DNA from: an uncultured Pelagibacteraceae bacterium
GTDB taxonomy: Bacteria; Pseudomonadota; Alphaproteobacteria; Pelagibacterales; Pelagibacteraceae
NCBI GenBank assembly: GCA_902572345.1
Contig: CACGEW010000005.1
Coordinates: 1 to 64,000, forward strand
Length of the DNA stretch: 64,000 nucleotides
Direction of reading: 5' to 3'
Below, piece by piece: positions 19,045-28,784 of this stretch. The position numbers and the translations under genes were made by a program. The notes under the pieces are model-generated. The model was given only the letters and a program-made list of their open reading frames with translations. It did not search any database and had not been told where the DNA came from. Within the stretch, counting starts at the first letter, position 1. The number at the start of each line of letters is the position of its first letter.

Positions 19045-19214
19045 TGGAAAATAAATATAGTATTGAAGAAATTCTAAGTGCCATTGACGATCTCCAAAAA
19101 ATTAAAAAAGAAAAAAAAATAATTTCAATTAATAATACTCCTAAGAATGATAGTTCAATTATTCCAAAAGATACTTTAAAATTAATTGAGGAAGCTGAGA
19201 AAAATAAAAGTTAA
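19044..19214 (+). CDS. Small protein (56 aa) translationally coupled to pyk; not in ORF track
   Basis: taATG overlap with the pyk stop; MENKYSIEEILSAIDDLQKIKKEKKIISINNTPKNDSSIIPKDTLKLIEEAEKNKS*. Confidence 0.55.
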   Translation: MENKYSIEEILSAIDDLQKIKKEKKIISINNTPKNDSSIIPKDTLKLIEEAEKNKS

Positions 19215-20218
19215 ATTAAGCTAGCAATTTGAATAGCTGTATCACACATTCTGTTAGAGAATCCCCATTCATTATCGTACCAAGAGAGTACTCTACTAAA
19301 TTTCCCTTTAATAACCTGAGTCTGAGTTAAATCAAAAATTGAACTGTGCGGATTATGATTAAAATCTTTTGAAACTAATGGAGCTGAGTTTGTTGCTAAA
19401 ATACCTTTAAGAGGACCATTAGCAGCTTTACTCATTGCATCATTAATACTTTCAGCTGTTACTTCCTTATTTGGCACAAAAGTAAGATCAATTAAAGATA
19501 CATTAGGAGTTGGTACTCTTATTGCAGTACCGTCTAGTTTTCCTTTAAGACTTGGTAAAACTAAACTCATAGCTTTAGCAGCACCTGTTGAAGTAGGTAT
19601 CATTGCATCCCCCGAAGCTCTTGCTCTTCTAAGGTCTTTGTGAAGCGTGTCTAATAATTTTTGATCTCCAGTATAACTGTGAATTGTGGTCATGTAGCCA
19701 TACTCTATTCCAAAAGTATTTTCTAAAACCATAGCTACTGGGGCTAAACAATTTGTTGTACACGACCCATTTGAAATAACATTATGTTCTTTTGTTAATT
19801 CTTTGCTATTAACCCCTTGAACAACTGTAAAATCTACCTCTTTAGCAGGAGCAGAAATAATTACTTTTTTAGCACCAGCATCGATATGTTTGCCTGCTGA
19901 AGCTTTATCCAAAAAGAAACCTGTACACTCTAAAACAACATCGGCACCAATCTTTCCCCATGGAAGTTTAGCAGGATCTCTTTCAGCAAAAACTTTTATA
20001 TTTTGATCTCCTATTTGAAACCCTTCAGATGAAGTTTTAACTTCTTGAGTTAAAGTTCCATGCGTACTATCAAATTTAATTAAATGTGCATTAGCTTCGA
20101 TTGAGCCAAGATCATTAATACCTACTACTTGAATTTTACCTTTATAATTTTCTAGAAGAGCTCTTAAAATTAATCTTCCTATTCTTCCAAATCCGTTTAT
20201 ACCGACTTTAACCATCAT
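19211..20218 (-). CDS. gap: Glyceraldehyde-3-phosphate dehydrogenase
   Basis: 'VGINGFGRIGRLILRAL', 'SNGSCTTNCLAPVAMVL', 'SWYDNEWGFSNRM'. Confidence 0.95.
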   Translation of the reverse strand: MMVKVGINGFGRIGRLILRALLENYKGKIQVVGINDLGSIEANAHLIKFDSTHGTLTQEVKTSSEGFQIGDQNIKVFAERDPAKLPWGKIGADVVLECTGFFLDKASAGKHIDAGAKKVIISAPAKEVDFTVVQGVNSKELTKEHNVISNGSCTTNCLAPVAMVLENTFGIEYGYMTTIHSYTGDQKLLDTLHKDLRRARASGDAMIPTSTGAAKAMSLVLPSLKGKLDGTAIRVPTPNVSLIDLTFVPNKEVTAESINDAMSKAANGPLKGILATNSAPLVSKDFNHNPHSSIFDLTQTQVIKGKFSRVLSWYDNEWGFSNRMCDTAIQIASLI

Positions 20219-20222
20219 TTTT

Positions 20223-20579
20223 TTATACGTATTTAAACACTAGTACGAAATAAGCAACACAAATAATTGTTGCTATCCACAACATACTGCCTACAAGACC
20301 AAGCCACGCCAAATGTATAAATGCACTTCCTAATAAAGAAACAAAAAGTCTGTCTCCTCTTGTCGTGTCTAATCCTAAAATTCCTTTTCTCGGATTACCT
20401 CCTGGAGAATATTTTTCCCAAATTAACATTACGGTTATGCAAAGAGCTATGAAGATAAAGAATGATGCAGTTTGCCATGTCCACGCCATCCACGAAAATA
20501 AATCAAAATCAAAAAAACCTTTTTCTTTTGCTTTTCCAACATCTCCCCAAGTAGCTGCGTGTAATCTATTAAAAATCAT
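20223..20579 (-). CDS. DUF2160-type membrane protein associated with glycerol ABC transporter
   Basis: 118 aa, three TM segments, 'FSWMAWTWQTASFFIFIALCITVMLIWEKYSPGGNPRKGILGLDTTRGDRLFVSLLGSAFIHLAWLG'; in operon with the transporter. Confidence 0.75.
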   Translation of the reverse strand: MIFNRLHAATWGDVGKAKEKGFFDFDLFSWMAWTWQTASFFIFIALCITVMLIWEKYSPGGNPRKGILGLDTTRGDRLFVSLLGSAFIHLAWLGLVGSMLWIATIICVAYFVLVFKYV

Positions 20580-21376
20580 ACTCTTCCCATCGCAAACCCT
20601 TTGGCAATATAATTTCTTACAAAGTAAATTACTATTGCACCTGGAATTATTGTTAAACTTCCCGCAGCTGCTAGCAAACCAAGCTCATATCCAGATGTGC
20701 TTGCGGTTCTTGTCATAGTCGCTGCTATTGGTTTAGCTTCTGTAGCTGTTAATGTTTTAGCTAATAATAGTTCAACCCAAGAAAACATAAAACAGAAAAA
20801 CATAGTAATACCTATTCCTGCAGCAATTGTAGGAATGAATATTTTAAAGAAAAATCTATTAAAAGAATAACCATCTACGTAGGCCGTTTCATCTAACTCT
20901 TTTGGAACTGCAGACATGAATCCCTCTAAAATCCAAACAGCTAAAGGAATATTAAATAAACAATGTGATAGGGCAACAGCGATATGAGTATCAAATAAAT
21001 TTACTGATGAATAAAATTGGAAGAATGGTAAAGCAAATACTGCAGGGGGCGCCATTCGATTAGTTAAAAGCCAGAAAAATAAATGTTTGTCCCCTAAAAA
21101 TTTATACCTAGAAAAAGCGTAAGCAGCAGGTAAAGCAGCTGCAACTGATATAACCGTATTAAAAACTGTGTAGGTAATTGAGTTAACGTATCCCATATAC
21201 CAAGTACTATCTGTAAAGATCTTTACATAGTTTTCAGTCGTAAATTCTCGTGGCCATAAAGAATAAGTATTAATAATCTCAGTCGTTGTTTTAAAAGACA
21301 TATTGATTAACCAATAAATTGGCAGCATTAAAAAGATTATATAAAGTGTCGGTACTAACCATTTATATTTCTTCAT
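20576..21376 (-). CDS. glpQ: Glycerol ABC transporter permease (GlpQ-like)
   Basis: MalG-type permease: 'LPAAYAFSRYKFLGDKHLFFWLLTNRMAPPAVFALPFF', EAA loop 'ELDETAYVDGYSFNRFFFKIFIP'. Confidence 0.8.
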   Translation of the reverse strand: MKKYKWLVPTLYIIFLMLPIYWLINMSFKTTTEIINTYSLWPREFTTENYVKIFTDSTWYMGYVNSITYTVFNTVISVAAALPAAYAFSRYKFLGDKHLFFWLLTNRMAPPAVFALPFFQFYSSVNLFDTHIAVALSHCLFNIPLAVWILEGFMSAVPKELDETAYVDGYSFNRFFFKIFIPTIAAGIGITMFFCFMFSWVELLLAKTLTATEAKPIAATMTRTASTSGYELGLLAAAGSLTIIPGAIVIYFVRNYIAKGFAMGRV

Positions 21377-22239
21377 GACTTCACCTCATTTTTCATCATT
21401 AAACTATAAAACACCCAACAAACTAAAAGCACTATAAAGAAATAAATTAATGACATCGCAGCTGCAGGGCCTAAATCAAATTGACCTAAAGCCATCTTAA
21501 CTAAATCTATTGATAAAAATGCTGTAGCATTTCCTGGACCGCCACCTGTTAATACGAATGGTTCGGTGTAAATCATAAAGCTATCCATAAATCTTAAAAG
21601 AATAGCCAAGGTTAAAACTTTTTTCATTTTCGGAAGTTCTATATATCTGAAAGTTGCCCAACGGCTTGCACCATCAATTTCTGCAGCTTGATAATAAGCT
21701 GGTTGAATTGAGTTTAATCCAGCATAAGATAAAAGTACTACTAGTGAAGTCCAATGCCAAACGTCCATCAGAATTGTAGTAAACCAAGCATCACCAGGTT
21801 GTTGTGTAAAATTGAAATCAAATCCAATGGCATTTAAAGAATAACCAAGAAAACCGATGTCAGGTAATGCAAAAATATTCCACATTGCGCCTACAACATT
21901 CCATGGAATTAAAAGAGGCATTGACATTAAAATTAAACAAACTGGAACACCCCAACCTTTTTTTGGCATTGTTAAAGCGATACCAATCCCTAGTGGAATC
22001 TGAATTAATAAAATTATAAATGTGAAAGCAATTTGCCTTCCTAAGGCATCATGAAAACGTTCGGATAAGAGAATTTGTTTAAACCATCTTGTTCCTTCCC
22101 AAGCAAATACGTTATTACCAAACGTCTCTTGGAATGAGTAATTAACTACAGTCATTAATGGAATAGCTGCGTTGAATGCAACAAGTACAAACACAGGAAC
22201 AACAAAGAACCAAGCTTTTTGATTAATAGTTTTATTCAT
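21373..22239 (-). CDS. glpP: Glycerol ABC transporter permease (GlpP-like)
   Basis: MalF-type permease: 'YYQAAEIDGASRWATFRYIELPKMKKVLTLAILLR', 'LTGGGPGNATAFLSIDL'. Confidence 0.8.
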   Translation of the reverse strand: MNKTINQKAWFFVVPVFVLVAFNAAIPLMTVVNYSFQETFGNNVFAWEGTRWFKQILLSERFHDALGRQIAFTFIILLIQIPLGIGIALTMPKKGWGVPVCLILMSMPLLIPWNVVGAMWNIFALPDIGFLGYSLNAIGFDFNFTQQPGDAWFTTILMDVWHWTSLVVLLSYAGLNSIQPAYYQAAEIDGASRWATFRYIELPKMKKVLTLAILLRFMDSFMIYTEPFVLTGGGPGNATAFLSIDLVKMALGQFDLGPAAAMSLIYFFIVLLVCWVFYSLMMKNEVKS

Positions 22240-23300
22240 TATTCAATTATCCAGTTATCTCCATAAACGTAAGTATATTTTTGATCAAAGTTAATATGAG
22301 CACTCCCGCTAGGAATTTCTGTAGAGGCGTTAGATAAAACTTTGATTGTTCCTCCACTACATTCTGTATCAATTATTTTGTGTCTTCCAGTATTGCTAAC
22401 TCTTTTTACTTTGACGGGAATACCTTTGTCAGAAAAATTAATAAATTCTGGTCTTATTCCTAATTGCGTTGTTTTATAATTATTTTTTTTAATATTTGAG
22501 TTACTTTGTATTTCTTGTCCAGCAAAATTAATTTGACCATTTTTTATTTGGCAAGGTAAAATGTTCATACCTGGAGAACCGATAAAGTGACCAACAAAAG
22601 TATGTTTCGGCTTCTCGAATAATTCTACAGGAGTTCCAGTTTGAACTATTTGCCCTTCGTGCATAACTACAACCTGATCTGCAAATGTTAAAGCTTCTGT
22701 TTGATCATGCGTAACGTAAATCATTGTTCTATTAATTTTTTGATGTAATTCTTTTAGTTTAGATCTTAAAATCCATTTAAGATGTGGATCAATTACAGTC
22801 AAAGGTTCATCAAACATAATTACATTTACATCTGATCTCACTAATCCTCTGCCCAACGAAATTTTTTGTTTTCCATCTGCTGTAAGGCCAGAAGCTCTAT
22901 TGTCTAATGTTGATGTTAACTCTAACATTTCTGCTATTTCTCTAACTTTAGAGTCAATTTCTGTATCTGAAAGATTTCTATTTTTTAAAGGAAAAGCTAA
23001 ATTATTATAAACTGTCATCGTGTCGTAGATTACAGGGAATTGAAATATTTGAGCTATATCCCTTTCAACTGGATTTAAAGAAGTTACGTTTTTATCATCA
23101 AATAAAATATCCCCTTTTGATGGTTTAATTAATCCTGAAATGATATTTAACAGTGTTGTCTTCCCGCATCCTGAGGGACCTAATAAAGCGTATGCTCCTC
23201 CATCTTTCCAATCAATGTTGATGTCTCTTAATACTAAATCTGCATCTGTATAATCAGGAACATAACTATGACTTAAATTATTTAATGTAATTTTAGCCAT
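22239..23300 (-). CDS. glpT: Glycerol ABC transporter ATP-binding protein (GlpT-like)
   Basis: 'LLGPSGCGKTTLLNIISGL', degenerate signature 'LTADGKQKISLGRGLVRSDVNVIMFDEPLTVIDPHLKW'. Confidence 0.8.
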   Translation of the reverse strand: MAKITLNNLSHSYVPDYTDADLVLRDINIDWKDGGAYALLGPSGCGKTTLLNIISGLIKPSKGDILFDDKNVTSLNPVERDIAQIFQFPVIYDTMTVYNNLAFPLKNRNLSDTEIDSKVREIAEMLELTSTLDNRASGLTADGKQKISLGRGLVRSDVNVIMFDEPLTVIDPHLKWILRSKLKELHQKINRTMIYVTHDQTEALTFADQVVVMHEGQIVQTGTPVELFEKPKHTFVGHFIGSPGMNILPCQIKNGQINFAGQEIQSNSNIKKNNYKTTQLGIRPEFINFSDKGIPVKVKRVSNTGRHKIIDTECSGGTIKVLSNASTEIPSGSAHINFDQKYTYVYGDNWIIE

Positions 23301-24393
23301 GGTTTACCAATCTGTTATTTTCGTCAAAATATAAAAATTCATCTACATTCATAAATAATTTTGTATTTTCACCAATGTTTTTTTGTTGAATACCATTTGA
23401 TAAAGAAACCCAATTTAAGTTTCCATTAGTAAAATGTATTAAACTTTCTGAGCCACTAAGCTCAGAAATTAAAACTTTACCATTAATTTCAACAGTATTA
23501 TTTCCCTCTTTGTAAGTTGTTATGTTATGTGGTCTAATTCCTATTTTATAATTTCCATCTTTAATTTTGACATTAGATTTCCACTGAACACTGTTGTCGT
23601 TTAACTTGCAGGTGTCTCCGTTTTTAGAAATTTCTGCAATATTCATTGGTGGATCACTGAAAACTTTTGCTGAAGTTAAATTTTCAGGTTTATTATAAAC
23701 ATCTAAAGTCTTTCCGTATTGAATGATTTTTCCTTCTAGAATTGTAGCTGTATTTCCACCAATCATGAGAGCGTCAGATGGTTCTGTTGTTGCATAAACA
23801 ACAATGCATTCTCTATCTTCAAATAATTTTGGAAGTTCTTCTCTTAATTCTTCTCGAAGTTTGAAATCTAAATTAGCTAAAGGCTCATCAAGTAGTATTA
23901 AGTCTGAGTCTTTCACAAGAGCTCTCGCTAAAGCTGTTCTTTGTTGTTGGCCTCCAGATAGTTCATCTGGTTTTTTATTAAGCATTGCAGATAGTTTTAA
24001 TAATTCAGCAACCTTGCCTACTCTTTCTTTAATTTCATCTGAATTAACACCTGTAATTTTTAAAGGTGAAGCTATATTTTCAAAAACTGTAAAACTCGGG
24101 TAATTAATAAATTGTTGGTAAACCATAGATACATTTCTTTTCTGCACTTGTTTACCGGTAACATTTTCTCCATTGAACCAAATCTCACCATTTGTTGGTT
24201 TGTCCAAACCTGCCATGATTTGCATTAAAGTTGTTTTTCCAGCTAACGTTGATCCAAGTAGTACGTTGATAGTATTTTTTTCTAATTTGATGTTTGTAGG
24301 ATAAATATGAGTTTCTATTCCAACTTTTTTCTCAACGTTTTTTAATTCTAGGCTCATAATTTGTAATTTAGTTTTAAAAAAAGGGGGCAACAA
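23293..24393 (-). CDS. glpS: Glycerol ABC transporter ATP-binding protein (GlpS-like)
   Basis: 'LLGSTLAGKTTLMQIMAGLDKPT', 'LSGGQQQRTALARALVKDSDLILLDEPLANLDFKLREELREEL'; start may be internal (MSLELKNVEKK). Confidence 0.8.
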   Translation of the reverse strand: MLPPFFKTKLQIMSLELKNVEKKVGIETHIYPTNIKLEKNTINVLLGSTLAGKTTLMQIMAGLDKPTNGEIWFNGENVTGKQVQKRNVSMVYQQFINYPSFTVFENIASPLKITGVNSDEIKERVGKVAELLKLSAMLNKKPDELSGGQQQRTALARALVKDSDLILLDEPLANLDFKLREELREELPKLFEDRECIVVYATTEPSDALMIGGNTATILEGKIIQYGKTLDVYNKPENLTSAKVFSDPPMNIAEISKNGDTCKLNDNSVQWKSNVKIKDGNYKIGIRPHNITTYKEGNNTVEINGKVLISELSGSESLIHFTNGNLNWVSLSNGIQQKNIGENTKLFMNVDEFLYFDENNRLVNHG

Positions 24394-24405
24394 GTGCCCC
24401 CTTTT
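24379..24405 (-). terminator. Strong intercistronic stem-loop between glpV and glpS
   Basis: AAAAGGGGGCA-ACAAG-TGCCCCCTTTT, 11-bp perfect stem, 5-nt loop, directly downstream of the binding-protein gene. Confidence 0.8.
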
Positions 24406-24425
24406 AAATTTAGATTAACCTCTTA

Positions 24426-26156
24426 CTATTTCCAAGCTTTCGCGTATGGAACAGTTTTTCCTTGAGGTTTCTCGTTACGTTTTGCTTTTGGTGAACCTTT
24501 TTTATTTAACCAATAAGAAGCTTCTCTTGGTTTATTAAGTCTAGGTCCACATCCACCGTATGCGTTACTACCTTTATCAGCAGCTTCCATACGAGACATA
24601 ACTAGGTCCATCTCTTCTGCAAGACGATCCATAGCTTGTTGTGGAGTAAACGCACCTGAGTTTACATCTCCAATTTGTTGCCACCAGATTTGTGCTAACT
24701 TCGGATAATCCGGAACGTTAATACCTGTTGGTGACCAAATGTTTCTGTTGTCAGATCTGTAGAATTCTACAAGTCCACCTAATGCATCAGCTCTTTCTGT
24801 GAAAGATTTGTGATCAATTGAACTATCTCTAATGATAGTTAAACCAACGTGACTTTTCTTAAGATCTACAGTTTTTGATACAACGAATTGAGCGTACAAC
24901 CATGCAGCTTTTCTATTTTTAACTGGTGTAGACTTAAATAAAGTCCATGATCCAGCATCTTGATATCCAAGCTTCATGCCTTGTTCCCAATAAGGTCCTT
25001 TTGGTGATGGACCCATTCTCCATAACGGCTTACCGTTACCATCAACAACTTTATTGTTAGGATTTTTTCCTACTAAAGATGCTGTGAACGCTGTGTACCA
25101 GAAAATTTGCTGAGCAACGTTTCCAGAAGATAGAGACGGTAAAGACTGATAAAAGTCCATTGCCGCTGCACCTGGAGGTGCATAGTTTCTTAACCACTCA
25201 TCCCATTTTCTGATTGCGTATACTGCAGCTGGACCGTTAGCAGCTCCACCTCTTGTTACAGAAGCTCCTACAGGGTTACAAGAACCTTTTTCCATTCTTA
25301 TTCCCCACTCGTCCACTGGTATTCCATTAGGTTTTCCAACGTCACCTGCTCCAGCCATTGATAACCACGCGTCAGTCATTCTCCAACCTAAGTCAGGAGC
25401 TCTCTTACCGTAGTCCATGTGACCGTATATTCTTACACCGTCAATATTTTTTACATCATTTGTAAAATATTTTGCGATGTCTTCATAAGCAGACCAGTTT
25501 AAAGGAACACCTAAGTCGTATCCGTATTTCTTTTTAAACCCTTTTTTAATTTCAGGTCTGTCAAACCAATCTTTTCTAAACCAATAAAGGTTAGCAAATT
25601 GTTGGTCAGGTAATTGATATAAATCTCCATCAGGTCCAGTTGTAAACTGTTTACCGATGAAATCATTTATATCTAAAGTTGGTAAAGTTACATCTTTACC
25701 TTCTCCAGCCATCCATTTTGTTAAATTAACTGCTTGCTGCATTCTAGCGTGAGTACCAATCAAATCAGAGTCATTGATGTACGCATCGTAAATACTTACG
25801 TTAGTTTGCATTTGTGTTTGTACAGCCATTACAACATCACCTTCACCGAGTAACTGGTGATTAACTTTAATCCCAGTAATTTCCTCAAAAGCTTTTGTTA
25901 AAACTTTTGACTCATACTCGTGCGTTGGAATAGTTTCAGACAATACTTTAATAGACATTCCTTTGAATGGCTTTGCAGCATTGTGGAACCACTCTAGTTC
26001 TTTCTCTCTCTCTTTTGCAGATAAAGTTGAAAGACTAAATTCTCCATTAGACCATTTCTTGATTGCAGCCATATGACCGTCTGCAAAAGCACTAGAAATA
26101 GTTACGATTGAAAATGACACAGCAACAGCTAAGAAAGTTTTTAATGTTTTAAACAT
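24426..26156 (-). CDS. glpV: Glycerol ABC transporter substrate-binding protein (GlpV-like)
   Basis: 576 aa, signal peptide 'MFKTLKTFLAVAVSFSIVTISSAFADG', long SBP with 'EITGIKVNHQLLGEGDVVMAVQTQMQTN', and glycerol-specific gene context. Confidence 0.82.
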   Translation of the reverse strand: MFKTLKTFLAVAVSFSIVTISSAFADGHMAAIKKWSNGEFSLSTLSAKEREKELEWFHNAAKPFKGMSIKVLSETIPTHEYESKVLTKAFEEITGIKVNHQLLGEGDVVMAVQTQMQTNVSIYDAYINDSDLIGTHARMQQAVNLTKWMAGEGKDVTLPTLDINDFIGKQFTTGPDGDLYQLPDQQFANLYWFRKDWFDRPEIKKGFKKKYGYDLGVPLNWSAYEDIAKYFTNDVKNIDGVRIYGHMDYGKRAPDLGWRMTDAWLSMAGAGDVGKPNGIPVDEWGIRMEKGSCNPVGASVTRGGAANGPAAVYAIRKWDEWLRNYAPPGAAAMDFYQSLPSLSSGNVAQQIFWYTAFTASLVGKNPNNKVVDGNGKPLWRMGPSPKGPYWEQGMKLGYQDAGSWTLFKSTPVKNRKAAWLYAQFVVSKTVDLKKSHVGLTIIRDSSIDHKSFTERADALGGLVEFYRSDNRNIWSPTGINVPDYPKLAQIWWQQIGDVNSGAFTPQQAMDRLAEEMDLVMSRMEAADKGSNAYGGCGPRLNKPREASYWLNKKGSPKAKRNEKPQGKTVPYAKAWK

Positions 26157-26259
26157 TTTATTATTTCCCCCATTGTTGTTTTTAATGATGTTTTATTGAA
26201 CCAAAATTAACCCAAAGTGTACAGAGGTTTATTGGTTAATTATACAACTTAAAGGTGTG

Positions 26260-27741
26260 TTAATTGCTTAAAGTTTTTTTAATTGCTGCTGACCAACCTT
26301 TTAAAAGTTTTGTTCTTAAAGGATTTTTCATCTTCGGTGAAAATTTTTTATCTAAATGCCAATTTTTAGAAATATCTTTTAATGATTTATAAACTCCAAT
26401 TTGCAAACCAGCCATAAATGCTGCACCAAGAGCTGTAGTTTCTTGAACTTTAGGTCTAAGAACTTTTACATTTACTATGTCTGATAAAAATTGTGAAAAC
26501 CAATTGTTCATTACCATTCCGCCATCAACTTTCACAATTTTTGGTCTTAAACCATCATGTTTCATTGCTTCAAATAAATCAAAAGTTTGATAAGCAACTG
26601 CTTCAATTGTAGCTCTCACTATTTCTTTTGGACTTGTATCTCTAGTAATACCACTTAAAACTCCTCTAGCGTTAGCATCCCAGTAAGGAGCTCCGAGACC
26701 TGTAAAAGCTGGTACCAGATAAATATTATTATTATCTTTTAATGATTTCACAATTTTTTCTGTTTCAGGAGCTTTTTTAAAAAATTTCATTCTGTCTCTC
26801 AACCATTGCACGCCTGCACCAGCTATAAAAATTGATCCTTCCATAGCATATGTTGTTTTACCATTAATTCTATATGCAATTGTAGTTAATAATCTATTTT
26901 TTGAATAAATCTTTTTACTGCCTGTATTAAGTAAAACAAATGCTCCCGTGCCATACGTGCTTTTTAAAGACCCTGGCTCAAAACAACATTGGCCAATAGT
27001 AGCTGATTGCTGATCCCCTACTACTCCATTTATTGGTATAGACTTACCTGTTATCGATGAATGAGTTTGACCAAAATCATCGGCACAATCTTTTACTTCA
27101 GGAAGAATATGTTTTTTGATCTTTAATAAATTTAAAATTGTATCATCCCATTTATTTGAGCTTATGTTGTAGATCATAGTTCTGCTTGCATTTGTTGCAT
27201 CAGTTGCGTGAACTTTTCCTCGAGTTAATCTCCAGATTAAAAAACTATCGATTGTTCCAAATAATAATTGTTTTTTGCTCATTAGCTGTTTAGCTTTAGC
27301 AACATTATCTAAGATCCACTTAATTTTGGTGCCTGAGAAATAAGAGTCAATTAGCAAACCAGTTTTGTTAAAGATCATGGTATCTTTATTTTGTTTTCTT
27401 AATTTCTTACAAAACTCTTCTTGCCTACGATCTTGCCAAACTATTGCATTATAAACTGGCTTACCCGTTTTTTTATCCCATAAAACAGTCGTTTCTCTTT
27501 GATTGGTGATCCCTATACTTAAAATTTTGCCTCTTAATTTTTTAGCTTTTTGAATTACATCTTTTAAAGTTTTTAAAGTTGTTCTCCAAATCTCGTCAGG
27601 GTTATGTTCAACCCAGCCGCTCTTTGGAAAGTACTGTGTAAATTCTTTTTGTGAAGAAAAAACTGGCTTACCTTTTAAGTCAAAAAGAATTGATCTGTTC
27701 GAGGTAGTCCCCGCATCAATTGAAATTATAAATTTTTTCAC
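26260..27741 (-). CDS. glpK: Glycerol kinase
   Basis: 'SIDAGTTSNRSILFD', 'IGITNQRETTVLWDKKTGKPVYNAIVWQDRR', 'GVVGDQQSATIGQ', 'KVDGGMVMNNWFSQFLSDI'. Confidence 0.95.
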   Translation of the reverse strand: MKKFIISIDAGTTSNRSILFDLKGKPVFSSQKEFTQYFPKSGWVEHNPDEIWRTTLKTLKDVIQKAKKLRGKILSIGITNQRETTVLWDKKTGKPVYNAIVWQDRRQEEFCKKLRKQNKDTMIFNKTGLLIDSYFSGTKIKWILDNVAKAKQLMSKKQLLFGTIDSFLIWRLTRGKVHATDATNASRTMIYNISSNKWDDTILNLLKIKKHILPEVKDCADDFGQTHSSITGKSIPINGVVGDQQSATIGQCCFEPGSLKSTYGTGAFVLLNTGSKKIYSKNRLLTTIAYRINGKTTYAMEGSIFIAGAGVQWLRDRMKFFKKAPETEKIVKSLKDNNNIYLVPAFTGLGAPYWDANARGVLSGITRDTSPKEIVRATIEAVAYQTFDLFEAMKHDGLRPKIVKVDGGMVMNNWFSQFLSDIVNVKVLRPKVQETTALGAAFMAGLQIGVYKSLKDISKNWHLDKKFSPKMKNPLRTKLLKGWSAAIKKTLSN

Positions 27742-28784
27742 CTAAATGACTCCCAGTCTAATTCAAGTTTCTTATCATCTACAATAGCATTGATCATGCC
27801 AAGCATTAAAGGTAATTTTTTTTTATCAAAATCTTCGTTTACTTTTTTTGCGATTTCTTTTGCTAAATCTGCTCCTTCAACAGTTACTTTTTCCATCTTT
27901 TTTTTTTTAGCCTCTGAAAAAGTTAGTCCTTCACCAATATAAGATCCCATTTTGGCGTTTCTTCCACCACCAGAACTAACATAAAGATCTCCTAAACCCG
28001 CTAATCCTTTAACAGTTTCCTTTTTACCTTTTAAATGCTCAACAAAAATTTCCATTTCATGAATTGATTGTTTAATTAAAGCAGATGCAGTGTTTAAATA
28101 ATTTTTTTCTCTAACTTCATTAGATATATTTTGACTACACAAACCTTTAGCTGCTCCTACGGCCATTGAAAAAATATTTTTAATTGCAGCGGAAACTTCA
28201 ACACCATTTAGATCATCCGAATGTGATGTATGATAATAATTTGTATTAAGCATGTCTGCAATTTTTTTAGCTGTTTGAACATTTTTGTTTGCTATGACAA
28301 CGCTGGAGTGAACTCTGTTAGCTAATCCTGCAGCTAAACAAGGTCCTCCTACAGCTGAAATATCAACTTTTTTAATTCCTCTGTCTTCTAATAATCTCTC
28401 TAGTTTATCAACTAATAGTTCATATTGATTGTTGTGTATGCTTAGTCCTTTTGTAAGCATTAATAATTTTGGAATTTTACCGTTTTTATAAAGTCTGCTC
28501 AATTGATCAGCCACCCACTCAATACCTTTGGAACTTATGCCAAGGACAATTAAATCTATATTTGATTTTAAAAGCTCATCAAATTTTTCGAATTTAAAGA
28601 TTTTTATTTCTTGTGGAATTTTAGTGTTTAACCCTGGATGTAAATTATTATTTTTTTGTAAATCGCCAATAAAATCATTTTCTAGGTGAGTTCCAACAAT
28701 ATTGATGTCGTGATTATTATCTAAGCATGGTAAAGCGAAAGCTGAACCCATAGCACCTGCACCAATAATAACAATTTTTGACAT
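27738..28784 (-). CDS. gpsA: NAD(P)-dependent glycerol-3-phosphate dehydrogenase
   Basis: 'IVIIGAGAMGSAFALPCLDNNHDI', 'GGPCLAAGLANRVHSSVVIAN', 'EVSAAIKNIFSMAVGAAKGL', 'GLAGLGDLYVS'. Confidence 0.88.
   Translation of the reverse strand: MSKIVIIGAGAMGSAFALPCLDNNHDINIVGTHLENDFIGDLQKNNNLHPGLNTKIPQEIKIFKFEKFDELLKSNIDLIVLGISSKGIEWVADQLSRLYKNGKIPKLLMLTKGLSIHNNQYELLVDKLERLLEDRGIKKVDISAVGGPCLAAGLANRVHSSVVIANKNVQTAKKIADMLNTNYYHTSHSDDLNGVEVSAAIKNIFSMAVGAAKGLCSQNISNEVREKNYLNTASALIKQSIHEMEIFVEHLKGKKETVKGLAGLGDLYVSSGGGRNAKMGSYIGEGLTFSEAKKKKMEKVTVEGADLAKEIAKKVNEDFDKKKLPLMLGMINAIVDDKKLELDWESFR

Noticed and set aside
26157-26259. Possible riboswitch in glpV leader
   Set aside because: Only a weak inverted repeat (ATTAACC/GGTTAAT) visible; no recognisable riboswitch core
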